Below, piece by piece: positions 14,201-22,415 of a stretch of DNA of 64,000 bases; position 1 is the stretch's first letter, and the number at the start of each line of letters is the position of its first letter. The stretch lies in the NCBI GenBank assembly GCA_964017045.1, contig OZ024807.1, positions 4,898,481 through 4,962,480 of the forward strand. The letters are read 5' to 3'. The translations under genes were made by a program, and so were the position numbers. The notes under the pieces are model-generated. The model was not told the DNA's origin. It ran no database searches and saw only the letters and a program-made list of their open reading frames with translations. This DNA is from Omphiscola glabra. Lineage: Eukaryota; Mollusca; Gastropoda; Lymnaeidae.

Positions 14201-17200
14201 GCCGCTGAAGTTCATAGGGACGCTACTGATAACGTTAAAAATGTGGATACCATGCAGTCGAATGTAAAGTCCCCCTCTTTACACGTATACTTTTTAATTA
14301 AGGGGTTGGATATTACTGCTAAATCAGCAGCACTTATCCTTAGGGGATAAGCAAGTCTGGTGTGATACAGAACAGCTAATTTCAGAATGTAAAGCCCTTG
14401 AGGTATGACAGTGCCATGTGATAGAGAACAGCTATTTGTTTACAGAATGTAGAGGTCTTAAGGTTGGGACAGGCCATGTGATATAGAACAGCTATTTGCT
14501 TACAGAATGTAGAGCTCTTAAGGTGGGACAGTGCCATGTGATATAGAACAGCTATTTGCTTACAGAATGTAGAGCACTTGAGGTAGGACAGTGCCATATG
14601 ATATAGAACAGCTATTTGCTTACAGAATGTAGAGGTCTTAATGTTGGGACAGTGCCATATGATGTAGAACAGCTATTTGCTTACAGAATGTAGAGGTCTT
14701 AAGGTGGGACAGTGCCATGTGATCTAAAACAGCTATTTGCTTACAGAATGTAGATCACTTGGGGTAGGACTCCACCACGTACACTTTGCACTTGGGTACA
14801 CACGTGGTGTAGTGCAGACGATTTCTGCGTTTACGTTTTCAAAAAAGCTGTAACTGCAGGTGGGCTTCAGGGGCGGTGCTGCAGATGGAAGAGAACCGCT
14901 TATGTACTTTAACGTAGCCTGCTCAGTTTTAGATGCAAATTGTATACAGGGATTTAATTTTTGAAAACGTGATAGCTTTTTACTCTGTATAATAGGAAAT
15001 TAGTAAAACACAGTAAGGTTAAACCTGATAAAAGGAACGCAACAAAACAACGAACGTGTCGGCAGGAAGCCTTCATCAGCGAACAAACAGAAAAACTAAT
15101 AAAATTTAAAAATGTATAAAAAAATTATAATGTAGCACTTAGCTTAGAAGTAGTGTCCAAGAGGGCAGTAAAAGATTTGTGCCACTGAAGTTTATAGGGA
15201 AGCCACTAAAGTCATATTTAATATGTTTAATGATACCTATTAAATATAAGTTGATACGCCAATGGTAATTTTTTTTTTTTTTTTTTTTTTAAATTGTCGA
15301 TCAATAATTTCTCAACAATGTCAGAAAATAAATTTCCTTTAATGATATAATTCTGTGCGCTACTTACAGAAAACTGAAAAGCTCTTAGATGTTTGAGATG
15401 GGTGTGGCGAAGATATGTGGTATGCCTCACACATGCAATCCACCCGGTCCATGACGTTGTTGAGCTTAATCACTACGCTGCTCATACCTTCCATTGCCTT
15501 GTGTTCATGCTGCTTGTAGGTTGGAATTTCAAATCCACCACAGGTTATGCTGATATTATACGGCAACGGTACGCTTTCATTCTCATAACACAATAATGTT
15601 ATGTTTTCACCAACCTGGACTAACGAATCTTGATGTGTCCTCAAAGCGTTGTGTACTTTCAATGTTGGGCTTTTCTTGTGTTCTGATGAAGACAAATATT
15701 TGATACATAAATGGTAGCTTATAAAGGACTGGGTTCTAGCCGTGTGAAATAAGTACGGGTAAAGGAAATGGGAGAGCATGAAAGGTAAAAAAAACCAGGA
15801 CAATCAATGCAACGAGAGCTTTCATGTCTCTGCAGATAACCTACCTTTCAAATATTTCAGGGGACGTCTGAAACATTTGTTTGTCTAAGGCAAGGGTTCT
15901 CAACCTTTCTAATTCCGCGACCCTTTAACACAGTTCCTCATGTTGTGACGACCCCCAAACACAAAATTATTTTCGTTGCTACTTTATAACTGTAGAGTAT
16001 GTGTGTTTTCAAATGGTCTTAGGCGACCCCTATGAAAGGGTCGTGCGACCCCCAAAGGTGTCGCGACCAACAGGTTGAGAACCGCTGGTCTAAGGTCTTA
16101 TGCTGATGGCAACTATTATGCGAATATGTGTTGCCAGTCACAGACTCCACCTGGGCTCTCTCCGGTGGCCAGATCACGGACTAATTTGATTCAAACAACG
16201 CTAGAATGTTCATGGTGTAATATACTTTTACTATAACACAGCCTCTTGGCAGGATACACAATCAAGTTGATACATAATGCATATCTATAACGTTAAAAGC
16301 CGTGTTTGGAGGGTCGGAAATAGGTTCTCAATGATCTAACAACGAAATATTAGATTTATAAACAAGACATCAAGAAATTCAGCAATCACGGTTGAGTCTG
16401 GTACTGATTAACCGCGATAAACGCGGGTCGACTGTATGTCCTTGTTAATTACGGTGTCTATTTTGTACTGGTATAACGGAGTGTGACCCAGAGCCGTCGT
16501 CTGACTTTTTGGGGGCCCCTTGCCCCTTTTCAATTTTTTTTCGTCTCGTGCATTTAAATTTTGAAGTAAACAATATTTTCCAATCTAAACTTTTGGCCGT
16601 ATAAATATAGGCATGGCCCTTTGCAATCACTAGGGTGGCAGGGCCCACACGACGGCTCTGAGTTTAACTGAAGACAAAAATAGCATTAATGCATAGTTAA
16701 CAAATACAAATAACCATACATTGATGACATCAATTATTTCTTTTTCAATCTTGCTTGCAATAGGGTTTAGGAATTACCAAATTTTGATTCTTCGTTTTTT
16801 TTGTTTGTTTTTTTATTAAAAGCTCAGCTTTAAAACAAAAACTAAAAAAATAATTTAGTATTTGTTTTTCATACAAACTAATGGTAAGACAATAATTATG
16901 GTTTTGTTGTTGTTGAAAAGTATGAATTTATAAAGTTTTTCACCTACTTATATTAAAAGACACGTTGCCACCAATTTGCTTCCAATCGGTTTTGGTAGAA
17001 GTAATGATAAGTGAGGCCGTATATAATCCTTCTCCTAGCTGTTTCAGGGTCGTCTCACAGTTCCCTAAGTCTTTTGCATATTCAGATGTATTTGCACGTG
17101 TTATTCTCTGCGATGTCTGATTTCAAAATTGAAACAAATATTAAAGCAATGCCAATTTTTAAAAAAAAATTATAATAACAAAAATATTAACAAATAATAG

Positions 17201-18053
17201 TAGCAATAGCAAAATTAAAACAAAAATTATAATTAAACGCGTTCTTATGGAATATTATTAATGAAATCAAATTAAATCTCGAGTTTTAAATATTCTAAAC
17301 GTCTTATTATATGAATCGTGATCATACCACTGTAACAAAAGCAAAATAGATTACACATTTTCATCAGCCCTATTGTACATGATTTTTAACACTCACCCAA
17401 ATTTTAAGTATTATACCAATAGAAATCACAAACAAATTGTCTCACTCATTCATCTCTCATCGCGTCTCACCGTGCTTTCATGTAAAAAGATGTACCAGAC
17501 GCATCCTACTTGGGGCAGGTTCTTAGATGTGTAACAAGTGATGTGGACGAGATCTCTGTTGAACTTGTACCCACACTTGACCGTGTGATCTGATGGGGAC
17601 GTAATGGTTTTAATCTTTCAAAAATCATATTATTTAAAGCAGGGGTAACCAAACTACGGCCCGCAAGGCCAGTTCATCCGGCCTGCAGACGGTACTTGAA
17701 CTTGCTTGTAAGTATTGTACAGAATGATTACCCGCCCACGTTCGTTATTTTTTCCTCTATCCGGCCAGTTCATTCGGATCGCCGTGGAAAAGTTTGGTGA
17801 CCCCTTATCTAAAGAATGCTATCCCCTCCCCTTTATTGGCTCGACCTCATAATTTGATCAACAAAAGATTATTTTTTTTTATGTTCTCTACGACTCCATC
17901 TATTTATAAACACAGATTATACCATCAAAAGGACTTAAAGCATTAGTTGCCCAGCATCGATTTACCACTTGACCTAGATCCAGCCAAAACAGACGAGCCG
18001 AGAAGCAGACAAACAACCCAGCAGAAATTATCAGATTTCTTTGCTTGTTCCAT
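5171..18053 (-). CDS. Gene A: Ig/FN3 single-pass membrane receptor (16-exon model)
   Basis: Predicted type I surface protein of about 895 residues. Order: signal peptide, Ig (2 exons), Ig (1 exon), Ig (2), Ig (1), Ig (2), Ig-like (2), FN3 (1), transmembrane helix (1), cytoplasmic tail (3). Exons on the minus strand: 18053-17966, 17589-17471, 17116-16948, 15682-15368, 14878-14745, 13161-12981, 12298-11978, 11625-11456, 10851-10725, 10543-10442, 9785-9582, 9267-8962, 7807-7694, 6944-6816, 5726-5607, 5259-5171. All introns are GT-AG and all phases agree (mostly 1-1, with phase 0 inside split Ig domains); the summed length is divisible by three. The Ig cysteines, the FN3 core and the helix are directly visible. 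The ligand and function are unknown; adhesion or immune recognition is inference. The exons at 10543-10442, 6944-6816 and 5259-5171 are the weakest. Gene B is a paralogue upstream on the same strand. Confidence 0.8.
5607..5726 (-). CDS. Gene A exon 15: cytoplasmic segment with tyrosine motif
   Basis: 120 bp, phase 1-1, using the acceptor GCGTTTTAG at 5727-5728 and a GTAAGT donor. Encodes SYSGKNNECQENTV and SSETYGNIRVLNL. The Y-x-N core of TYGNI fits a Grb2-type SH2 site in known families. A second acceptor at 5699 would shift the frame. Upstream, about 27 near-copies of this acceptor form a 24-bp array (see repeat at 5745). Confidence 0.55.
5745..6405. repeat. 24-bp minisatellite upstream of a gene A splice acceptor
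   Basis: About 27 units. Read on the minus strand, each carries a TATTGTATTTTAG acceptor-like site almost identical to the real acceptor of exon 5726-5607, and the array is open in that exon's frame (8-residue unit VNKSYCIL). Confidence 0.95.
6816..6944 (-). CDS. Gene A exon 14: cytoplasmic segment
   Basis: 129 bp, phase 1-1, open throughout. Encodes SLSLTKSVRYGPWKHSREIT and ENVLYIDSHLTALDEHSF, with a strong GTAAGT donor. The acceptor GGTAG has a weak pyrimidine tract. No domain is recognised. Confidence 0.55.
7294..7617. mobile_element. pogo/Tc1-mariner-like MITE
   Basis: 324 bp with ends CAGCTAGTGCTCGACTTACG and its inverse, bounded by TA dinucleotides. Repeated ACGACC motifs lie inside. 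Located just downstream of the transmembrane exon of gene A. Confidence 0.75.
7694..7807 (-). CDS. Gene A exon 13: transmembrane helix
   Basis: 114 bp, phase 1-1, unreported as a long ORF because it is short. Encodes about 22 hydrophobic residues (FWSTSLSLTVVLSSLVVAIF) followed by the positive stop-transfer IHRRAG. Donor GTAAGT is strong; the acceptor has a poor pyrimidine tract. Same position and phase as the gene B helix exon. Confidence 0.75.
8302..8483 (-). repeat. Dispersed repeat with hammerhead-like hairpin, copy 1
   Basis: About 180 bp shared with 14990-15180. On the minus strand it reads CTGACGA, an AGGC/GCC hairpin, then GACACGTTCG, resembling the ends of Penelope-like or related retroelements. 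The family is not certain. Confidence 0.6.
8962..9267 (-). CDS. Gene A exon 12: fibronectin type III domain
   Basis: 306 bp, phase 1-1. FN3 core visible: PPLCPHDVRV at the start, VLTWRPGFDGG (strand B/C tryptophan), YNLTGLTAERFYVFSVQAEN (strand F tyrosine and E-N). It aligns throughout with gene B exon 37586-37290. The donor GTGTGG is non-optimal; reading through it meets a stop 8 codons later, which could give a soluble form. Confidence 0.85.
9582..9785 (-). CDS. Gene A exon 11: Ig-like domain 6, second half
   Basis: 204 bp, phase 1-1. Contains LNISDLGNYTLQVDV (the D-x-G-x-Y-x-L Ig strand F) but no second cysteine. Acceptor TTTCTCAG, donor GTAAGA. Counterpart of gene B 39824-39648 (GLGVYSLTV). 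Confidence 0.75.
9940..10117. mobile_element. SPIN-like hAT MITE, copy 1
   Basis: 178 bp with ends CAGCGGTTCTCAACC and GGTTGAGAACCACTG and a perfect 8-bp target duplication ACCTAAAA on both sides. The internal CTAAGACCATCGGAAAACAC is, from memory, typical of the SPIN group of hAT elements. Lies in the intron of gene A between exons 10 and 11. Confidence 0.9.
10442..10543 (-). CDS. Gene A exon 10 (tentative): Ig-like domain 6, first half
   Basis: A 102-bp open segment in phase 1-1 between exons 9 and 11, in the place where gene B has exon 40571-40446. It encodes FYVYPMLKIRLKDPC and ends at a GTATCT donor. Similarity to the gene B exon is weak, so this rests mainly on phase and position. Confidence 0.4.
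10725..10851 (-). CDS. Gene A exon 9: Ig domain 5, second half
   Basis: Phase 0 to 1, 127 bp, the same length as the gene B counterpart 41210-41084. Encodes SCKHTGIYACTAFNN, the G-x-Y-x-C hallmark of the second Ig cysteine. Acceptor AATATCCAG, donor GTGAGT. Confidence 0.8.
11456..11625 (-). CDS. Gene A exon 8: Ig domain 5, first half
   Basis: Phase 1 to 0. Encodes GSQLILWCNVSGRPVPQVEL, a classic I-set Ig first-cysteine region. A CTAAC branch-like site precedes the acceptor; the donor is a weaker GTTTGT. Counterpart of gene B 41597-41452. Confidence 0.75.
11978..12298 (-). CDS. Gene A exon 7: Ig domain 4
   Basis: Single-exon Ig-like domain, 321 bp, phase 1-1. Shows ENVTVVCTVYGGQP, THISCDKN and MSCTCSANH (the C-x-C-x-A-x-H signature). 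Acceptor AATTGTAG, donor GTAAGT. Several N-x-S/T sites are consistent with an extracellular location. Confidence 0.8.
12981..13161 (-). CDS. Gene A exon 6: Ig domain 3, second half
   Basis: Phase 0 to 1. Starts after an AATTCAG acceptor with ENSTHLPVGSDGYMSTTC and runs through LNYTVHVRMFPDV to a GTAAGA donor. Homologous to gene B exons 43452-43236 (YYNTTCRTSL, ISMFPDL) and 49397-49196 (YYSTECSTSL, LDFLPDL). An alternative acceptor at 13187 would give phase 1 and does not fit exon 5. Confidence 0.75.
13581..14222. repeat. 21-bp minisatellite in gene A intron
   Basis: About 30 units built on GAAGTTCACAGGGAAGCCAC, with G/A variants. Open on the minus strand (unit NFSGFPM/V). Lies between exons 5 and 6, which encode the two halves of one Ig domain, so it is taken as intronic. 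Confidence 0.95.
14375..14765. repeat. About 60-bp minisatellite spanning a gene A donor site
   Basis: Six to seven units. Each holds, on the minus strand, CTACATTCTGTAAGCAAATA; the first unit is the true end of exon 5 plus its donor. In the exon's frame each later unit meets TAG at once. Confidence 0.92.
14745..14878 (-). CDS. Gene A exon 5: Ig domain 3, first half
   Basis: Phase 1 to 0, too short to stand out as a long ORF. Encodes PPLKPTCSYSFFENVNAEIV, then CTTPRVYPSAKCTWW, closely matching gene B exon 43909 (IICTTNKVYPQANC). Acceptor CATCTGCAG is strong. The donor TCT|GTAAGC lies in the first unit of the 60-bp minisatellite that fills the start of the intron. Confidence 0.75.
14990..15180 (-). 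repeat. Dispersed repeat with hammerhead-like hairpin, copy 2
   Basis: Same element as 8302-8483 with scattered differences. Minus strand: CTGATGAAGGCTTCCTGCC, then GACACGTTCG. A single stray unit of the 21-bp minisatellite follows directly at 15181-15212. Confidence 0.6.
15368..15682 (-). CDS. Gene A exon 4: Ig domain 2
   Basis: A whole Ig-like domain in one 315-bp exon, phase 1-1. Shows ENITLLCYENESVPLPY, a second cysteine in SITCGGF, and the family signature DRVDCMCEAYH (C-x-C-x-A-x-H). Acceptor TTCATCAG, donor GTAAGT. Paralogous to 12298-11978 and to gene B exons 48844, 45894 and 44626. Confidence 0.8.
15891..16087. mobile_element. SPIN-like hAT MITE, copy 2
   Basis: 197 bp, inverted orientation relative to copy 1, with ends CAAGGGTTCTCAACC and GGTTGAGAACCGCTG and a perfect 8-bp duplication GTCTAAGG. 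In the gene A intron between exons 3 and 4. Confidence 0.9.
16489..16660. mobile_element. Short inverted-repeat element (CAGAGCCGTCGT ends)
   Basis: 172 bp bounded by CAGAGCCGTCGT and ACGACGGCTCTG. Flanks show a degenerate 8-bp match. Probably a hAT-like MITE; the family is not identified. Confidence 0.65.
16948..17116 (-). CDS. Gene A exon 3: Ig domain 1, second half
   Basis: Phase 0 to 1. Contains NCETTLKQLGEGLYTASL, the second-cysteine side of the Ig fold, ending at a GTAGGT donor. It pairs with exon 2 in phase. Confidence 0.7.
17471..17589 (-). CDS. Gene A exon 2: Ig domain 1, first half
   Basis: Encodes HTVKCGYKF and then HITCYTSKNLPQVGCVW, with the first Ig cysteine and a C-x-W end. 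The acceptor follows a pyrimidine-rich CCCCATCAG; the donor is GTGAGA. Phase 1 to 0. It has the same layout as gene B exons 50304-50201 and 43909-43779 and gene A exon 14878-14745. Confidence 0.75.
17640..17806. mobile_element. hAT MITE in gene A intron 1
   Basis: 167 bp with ends CAGGGGTAACCAAACT and AGTTTGGTGACCCCTT and an 8-bp duplication (ATTTAAAG / ATCTAAAG). GC-rich GGCCCGCAAGGCC core typical of hAT-type non-autonomous elements. Confidence 0.85.
17966..18053 (-). CDS. Gene A exon 1: start codon and signal peptide
   Basis: Starts at ATG 18053-18051. The short lead MEQAKKSDN is followed by a hydrophobic core (FCWVVCLLLGSSVLA), a typical signal peptide with likely cleavage near LAG-S. The exon ends in phase 1 at a GTAAAT donor, matching the phase 1 acceptor at 17589. 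An in-frame upstream ATG exists (about 18128), but its extension is lysine/phenylalanine-rich and less like a signal peptide. Confidence 0.7.
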
Positions 18054-18245
18054 TAAATATTTTTTACTGAAATTGAAAAAAATATCTGAAAATAAAATAC
18101 AAATAAACACCAACAAAAAAATATACAAAATTCCGCTCTCTAAAACACGAAGCAGGGATCGTTCATAAAATCACTTGTACACGAGGAGATACTAAAGTTG
18201 TTTTCAGTATGGAAATGCAGCTTTAAAAAAGCCAAACTATAATAT

Positions 18246-18985
18246 GTATGGAGGATGAGATAAGTGGTAGGATAGGGAAGGCCGCAACTGTCATGGCGAG
18301 ACTGAAGAAAAGAATCTGGTCCAATGTCAAACTCACAACAAGAACTAAGCTGCAGGTATACCAGGCCTGCGTACTGAGCGCACTCCTCTATGGATGCGAG
18401 TCTCGGACCACATACAACAGGCACGAAAAAAGGCTCAATGGCTTCCACCTCAGATGCTTGCGCCACATCCTTGACATCAAATGACAAGACAAAGTCACCA
18501 ACACGGATGTCCTGTCTCAAACAAATATGTGCAGCGTCCCAGCCATTATAATCCAAAGACGCCTCCGCTGGCTTGGGCACGTCAAGCGAATGCAACCTGG
18601 TCGCATACCTAAGGACGTGCTGTACAGCGAGCTGGCGACATGGAAAAGGTCAGTTGGACGGCCTCGTCTCAGATAGACATATGCAAAAGAGACATGAAGG
18701 CGGCCAACATCAACATCTCAAATTGGGAGGACCTGGCAGAGGATCGATCCACATCGAGGGGCATCGTGAAGGCAGGATCACTACGTGCCGAGGAACTCTA
18801 CAGGGCGGAAGCAGCTGTAAAGAGAGCGCAGAGAAAGGCCAGAAAACACTGTTCCACCGCATTCGTGTGTGGGACATGCAAAAGAGACTGCCACTCGAGG
18901 ATCAGTCTCACTAGCCACACCAAGAGCTGCAATCAGACAAGATAAACCTATCGTCTCTCGTAGACGGAAAGATGCCATAGCATAT
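18246..18985 (+). mobile_element. Non-LTR retrotransposon 3' end (5'-truncated, decayed)
   Basis: C-terminal part of a LINE ORF2: MEDEISGRIGKAATVMARL, ACVLSALLYGCE, HLRCLRHIL, then RRLRWLGHVKRM and a C-terminal zinc finger (CGTCKRDC...HTKSC). An in-frame TGA at about 18482-18484 replaces the tryptophan usual there, and a frameshift lies near 18672. The 3' tail ends in an (AT)n run at 18983-19006. It lies between the gene A start and the LTR element. Confidence 0.85.
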
Positions 18986-19006
18986 ATATATATATATATA
19001 TATATT

Positions 19007-20359
19007 TAACATTTATCATTAATCAGAAATTAACCGATAATCATTACAATTCTCATGCAAGTTTTTACTTCCACTCATAATGATGTTATATCAGATTATG
19101 TTTAAATTTATTCACAAAGCCAGACTGAATACCATTGGGAATTTATAATTAGTATCGGTTATTTTTATTTCTTTTTTTTTTAAACTTGTTAAAAGCAAGT
19201 ACTTACTGTATTTAGCAGCACGGATATGAACCAAACCTGAAGCCAATGCAAGCACATACAGTATAATAAATATCACTACAACACAGCACAGAGGATTTAA
19301 TTAAGACTAAAATTTAACACTTTGTAGGAAAGAAAATGGTTTTAAACATTTATTAACAATCAATCACCGTACAAATGTAAATTTCATATTTAGTTTGTAA
19401 ATGTATTGTTGACACATTCAAAAACCAATCATCACAAGTAACTTATTATTACATTGTCTAAAAAAATTTGTAATATCATTTTCCTAATTGTTAGAAATAC
19501 AATAATTGCTAACAGTAATTTAAAATTTTTAAAAAATTATAAACATCACCAATTTTTAATGTCACCAACTTATGAATGAACAATTCAAGGGCTTTTGAAT
19601 TGTTGCCAAGTTGTTTGTCATTTGTCACATTTAACTTCCCTTTAACGAGAACTTAATTTTGATATGTAGTTCTAGATATAGAATAATGTAAACCTTTGAT
19701 AAATGATTTGATTTTATGTGTATCCGCGAATCTTCAGTTTCCTCTTCTGACTCATGCATCTTGTGAGATGACAGAATGGTGCAGGTATACAATGTGAAAT
19801 CTGTACTTAGAATCAAAGTTGTGTGGCCTTGTTTAAATCATTTAAGCTGTATTGTATGGAAGTAACTGCGCAGGCTACTTTGTAAATATTATAAGAAGAG
19901 CAGTAATAATTATAAAAACTGTTCAAACTGTTATTAATAATTATTCTAAGAGTCACAATTTTAGTAATTTATAGAAACAGGTGGGAAAAGGTATAAAGCG
20001 CAGCTATAAAATACATTTATTTTCTGCGACGGATCAATACAGAAATATTTAGCTATAAACATGTAAACACCCGTGAATTTGTAGATCAATTTTTATGTAA
20101 AATGAATATTCCATGTTATTCCCCGTCTGGTAAATGTTGGCAAGTTCCTTAAATCAGCGGCATTGATTTATTTATTTATTTGTTCATTGTTTATTACCTT
20201 CCCTTTATTTTTGTGTGCCCTCAGTCTACGTTGGCTATATACATGAATAATTAGTTCCCTAACCAAATATTGTATTTAGCTTCCTCAATCTAAATATATT
20301 CGCTCTCTGTCAAGTTGTATTATGGACTCTCAAATAAGTAAGTTATCATTTTTGTTTAG
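19007..20359. other. No gene recognised
   Basis: AT-rich sequence upstream of gene A and before the LTR element. The gene A promoter and any 5' untranslated exon should lie in or near 18.05-20.36 kb, but no convincing TATA box or start site was identified. Confidence 0.4.
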
Positions 20360-20364
20360 CTGAC

Positions 20365-20968
20365 TGTTATTAGGGATGACGTATTTTGAAAACAAGCTTT
20401 GCCCGCCTTCCACGTGCATGACCTCTTTCAAGTCGGTCCCGTGTTGGGGCGGCTAGAAAAAATATCCCTTTGTTGATACTTTTGTTTACTATCGTCCGTT
20501 TCTGTCGAACATGATAGAACGATCTAGAGAATGCGGGAAGCAGTTAGACTGCGTATTCCATTTCCAGAATAATCATCTGAAACTGGGTATAAAAGGGATA
20601 AGAATAAATGACTGGAGAGAGATTTTCCTTTCCTTGATTACGAGGCATGCTGTGTGTTATTATACTTTGTTGTGTGTAGATATTTTTATTTCCTCGTACA
20701 ACTTTGTGCTCATTGTATTTTTACATACAGTACCGGTACCAGCAAATCTGTAAGTTTATAATTTTAATAATATTTCTCTTGCTGTTATTATTTAATTGAA
20801 GTTCACAAATTAAAAAGTGATTAATTGCAATTAGCTCTGGCCTTAATTGTCGTTTTATTTGTTATTATTTTTAACCTTTGGTATCGTCCTTTATTATGGA
20901 CTGTTTTTAGAATGAGCCCTAGACAAAACAACAGAGATTAAATTCTCCATCTATAACGGTCCGTAATA
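20365..20968 (+). repeat. 5' LTR (604 bp)
   Basis: Begins TGTTAT and ends GTAATA, imperfect inverted ends. Carries a TATA box at 20588 and ends with a terminal region shared with the 3' LTR. It contains 369 bp (20434-20802) absent from the 3' LTR, bordered by the 4-base microhomology AAGT. Confidence 0.9.
20588..20595 (+). promoter_or_regulatory. TATA box of the 5' LTR
   Basis: Perfect TATAAAAG in U3 of the 5' LTR, the likely core promoter of the retrotransposon. Missing from the 3' LTR. Confidence 0.6.
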
Positions 20969-21270
20969 AATTGGAGGCGTCGTCCGGGAAAGAAGCCCCC
21001 AAAGTAATAATTGTGGGCTCTTCCGTGGATATATAGAATCCATATTGTTTATTTCTCACAAGCCCCCCAAATAAATTGGCGGCATCGTCCGACAAAGAAG
21101 CCCCTAAGTAACAATTGTAGGGTTTGTTTTTTTTTTGGATCTTTGAATCCATATTTTTATTTCTCATTAGCACCAATAACAAAATTGGTTTGCTTGTTCT
21201 GAGAAGTATTTGAATCCATAACTTTTTATTAAACACCAATAATAAATTGTGTGTTTGTGGATTTTTGACC
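20969..21270 (+). repeat. Leader of the LTR element with imperfect direct repeats
   Basis: Three decaying repeats of roughly 90-110 bp, each with ATAAATTGG-like starts and a TTGAATCCATA-like core, lie between the 5' LTR and gag. They may be duplicated packaging or priming sequence; the function is unknown. Confidence 0.5.
20972..20989 (+). other. Putative tRNA primer-binding site
   Basis: TGGAGGCGTCGTCCGGGA starts with TGG three bases after the 5' LTR and looks like the complement of a tRNA 3' end. A diverged second copy (TGGCGGCATCGTCCGACA) lies about 107 bp downstream within a leader made of imperfect direct repeats. The primer tRNA is not identified. Confidence 0.45.
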
Positions 21271-21437
21271 CACTGTTTTCTTTAATTTACTTTAAATTGA
21301 GTATACGATACCATATTTTTAACGATAACAATAACAGAGCTAGTTGCAATTTATTTTTGAAATTCTATTTTTATATGTGTGTTCACTAAGCTTGAACATT
21401 TATAAAACTTAAATTGTTATAATTTGCCTGTGTCAAA

Positions 21438-22415
21438 ATGGAGTTTGATATTGTTAACCCATCAGTAGAGGCATTGGATAAATGTTCGAGAAAGGCGCTA
21501 TTTTCCATTGCGAAAGACTTAGGAATAAATGTAGCTCATTCAGCGCTAAAAAAGACAGTACGTGATATGATCATCGTCCACTTAGTGGATGAAGATATTT
21601 TGTCTGAACTAGCCTCAGTGGCACAGCCGAATGATCCTAGTATGGAGCTCCAACTAAAGCTCAAACAAATGGAGCTAGATGTACTGAGAGAAAACGAACG
21701 AGAGCTTAAACCAATGGAGCTAGAACTACAAATAAAATTAAAAGAAATGGAAATTAAGGTCAATTTGGGAGCAATGGAAAATAGACTCACGGCTCCAGCT
21801 GGTCAGGGTTGCGATGCAATTAAATTTGCAAAAGTAATACCGAAATTTGCAGAAAAAGAGGTGGACCAATATTTTGCACAGTTTGAAATAACTGCCCAAA
21901 ATTTTAAAATTCCTGAAAACATGTGGTCAACCTTATTGCAGCCGGCTCTGACTGGCAGGGCAGCAGAAGTTTTTGTGTCCTTAAAAGCGGAACAGCGTGG
22001 GAATTATAACATTGTTAAATCCTTAATACTTAAGGCTTATGAATGTGTCCCCGAAGCATACCGTAAAAAGTTTAGGGAGCTGTGGAAACGGGATGGCCAA
22101 ACTCACGTTGAGTTCCTCCGGGAAAAGGAACGACTCCTGGATAAATGGCTGCACGCAACGAACACTGACACAGACTTCAAAAAGTTCAAGAACCTAATTC
22201 TGATGGAAGAGTTTAAGAATTGTGTTCGTGAAGAGGTACGGACACATATTGCAGACCGTGGCAAAGGTAACTCACATACGGCAGCAGTGTTAGCTGATGA
22301 CTTCACCATCTCACATCAACTCTCAAAGAACCCATTTGACACCAGAAAAGGCAACAACATCGACTTACAGAAAAACCTCCACAAAAACCATATAAGCCCG
22401 GTACAAAAGAAATGA
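21438..22415 (+). CDS. gag of the LTR element (325 aa)
   Basis: Capsid-type Gag. A charged, coiled-coil-like region rich in M-E-L repeats (about residues 60-115) precedes a SCAN/retrotransposon-gag core with VIPKFAEKEVDQYF, MWSTLLQPALTGRAAEVF and EFLREKERLLDKWL, typical of metazoan gypsy elements. The frame ends at TGA in the overlap ATGA (22412-22415), just before the zinc knuckle in the -1 frame. Confidence 0.85.
   Translation: MEFDIVNPSVEALDKCSRKALFSIAKDLGINVAHSALKKTVRDMIIVHLVDEDILSELASVAQPNDPSMELQLKLKQMELDVLRENERELKPMELELQIKLKEMEIKVNLGAMENRLTAPAGQGCDAIKFAKVIPKFAEKEVDQYFAQFEITAQNFKIPENMWSTLLQPALTGRAAEVFVSLKAEQRGNYNIVKSLILKAYECVPEAYRKKFRELWKRDGQTHVEFLREKERLLDKWLHATNTDTDFKKFKNLILMEEFKNCVREEVRTHIADRGKGNSHTAAVLADDFTISHQLSKNPFDTRKGNNIDLQKNLHKNHISPVQKK

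Noticed and set aside
13532..14215. 227-residue open frame with NFSGFP repeats
   Set aside because: Product of the 21-bp minisatellite. It lies in the intron that splits one Ig domain of gene A; including it would disrupt the fold. Kept as a repeat.
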